From Philonthus cognatus (taxonomy: Eukaryota > Arthropoda > Insecta > Coleoptera > Staphylinidae): 64,000 nt of DNA. Shown here in pieces: positions 63,646 through 64,000 of the stretch. The DNA lies in NCBI GenBank assembly GCA_932526585.2, contig OW052244.1, forward strand, positions 51,241,211 through 51,305,210. Direction: 5' to 3'. The notes under the pieces are model-generated. The model searched no databases. It was given only the letters and a program-made list of their open reading frames with translations, and was not told the origin of the DNA. Each line of letters opens with the position of its first letter. Position 1 is the first letter of the stretch. The translations under genes and the position numbers were made by a program.

Positions 63646-64000
63646 ATATGCGCCCATAACAAAAACAAAAGTCGTGTTTGGAAAAACAATAACGAATCGT
63701 TTGCAGATTTAATTTGTTTATGAGGTAAGTTCATAAATCGGGCTATAAGAATGTTTTTAGAAATTTCGGAAAAAATTACAAATGACAGATATGATCCATT
63801 TTGAAATATCGAAAATTTCTTTTTTTTTCAAATTACATCGAAACAATTAAAGATGTATGAAATGTGAAAGCAAATTATTAGTATGCACTAAAATACGCAA
63901 ATTTGCCTCCATTTAACCGATTCTCTATCTCTTCAAATGAGCGAGATAGTGCAGCTCGAAAAACGGGCACCCTGTATATTTTGAAACAATACAACAGATA
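63646..64000. other. right edge, no gene seen
   Basis: AT-rich. It ends with GGGCACCCTGTATATTTTGA, which reads on the other strand as a TATACAGGGTG end like the one at 18172, so another element may continue beyond the window. Confidence 0.35.

Overview
The window looks like AT-rich insect nuclear DNA, very probably from a transposon-rich genome. Support comes from spliced eukaryotic genes with GT-AG introns, TCAGT-type and AATAAA signals, two eukaryotic tRNA genes and insect-type transposable elements. The exact species cannot be read from the sequence. Some mobile-element families and host protein families also resemble those of beetles, but I did not test this.

Layout. 1-10 kb: the tail of an unidentified gene (3-50), then two compact host genes on the minus strand. 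These are TEFM, the mitochondrial transcription elongation factor (857-2995, five exons), and UBE2W, an N-terminal ubiquitin-conjugating E2 (4583-6542, plus an unresolved first exon). 10-30 kb: almost gene-free. It holds an orphan pair of THAP-domain exons, initiator tRNA-Met (14596-14667), tRNA-Gly (24033-24103), foldback elements, minisatellites, Penelope-like and Jockey-like retroelements and a Tc1 transposon. 30-46 kb: a complete ten-exon gene for a DBH-like copper monooxygenase (MOXD1 type), whose introns hold two hAT elements, a CACTG-ended DNA transposon and two non-LTR copies. 46-51.4 kb: the mitochondrial leucyl-tRNA synthetase LARS2, convergent with MOXD1 and with its 5' exon not found. 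51.4-64 kb: a stack of nested transposons (Jockey-like retroelement, TTAA-flanked element, Mutator-like foldback, Penelope fragment), a P-element relic and a second large hAT foldback.

Three of the four recognisable protein genes concern organelle gene expression or protein modification (TEFM, LARS2, UBE2W). The fourth is a secretory-pathway monooxygenase. Nothing suggests they form a functional cluster.

The most unusual signal is a hairpin module of about 115 bp. Its perfect arms start GCATGAAGTAAAATTTCGAG, and 23 full or partial palindromic copies (plus one half copy) are spread over the window. It sits inside several unrelated-looking transposon frames, often as facing pairs, and the inner stem has two different sequence classes. 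A second signal is a short hammerhead-like motif (UGA-N3/4-stem-GAAA) that recurs in the 3' regions of three different Penelope-like elements.
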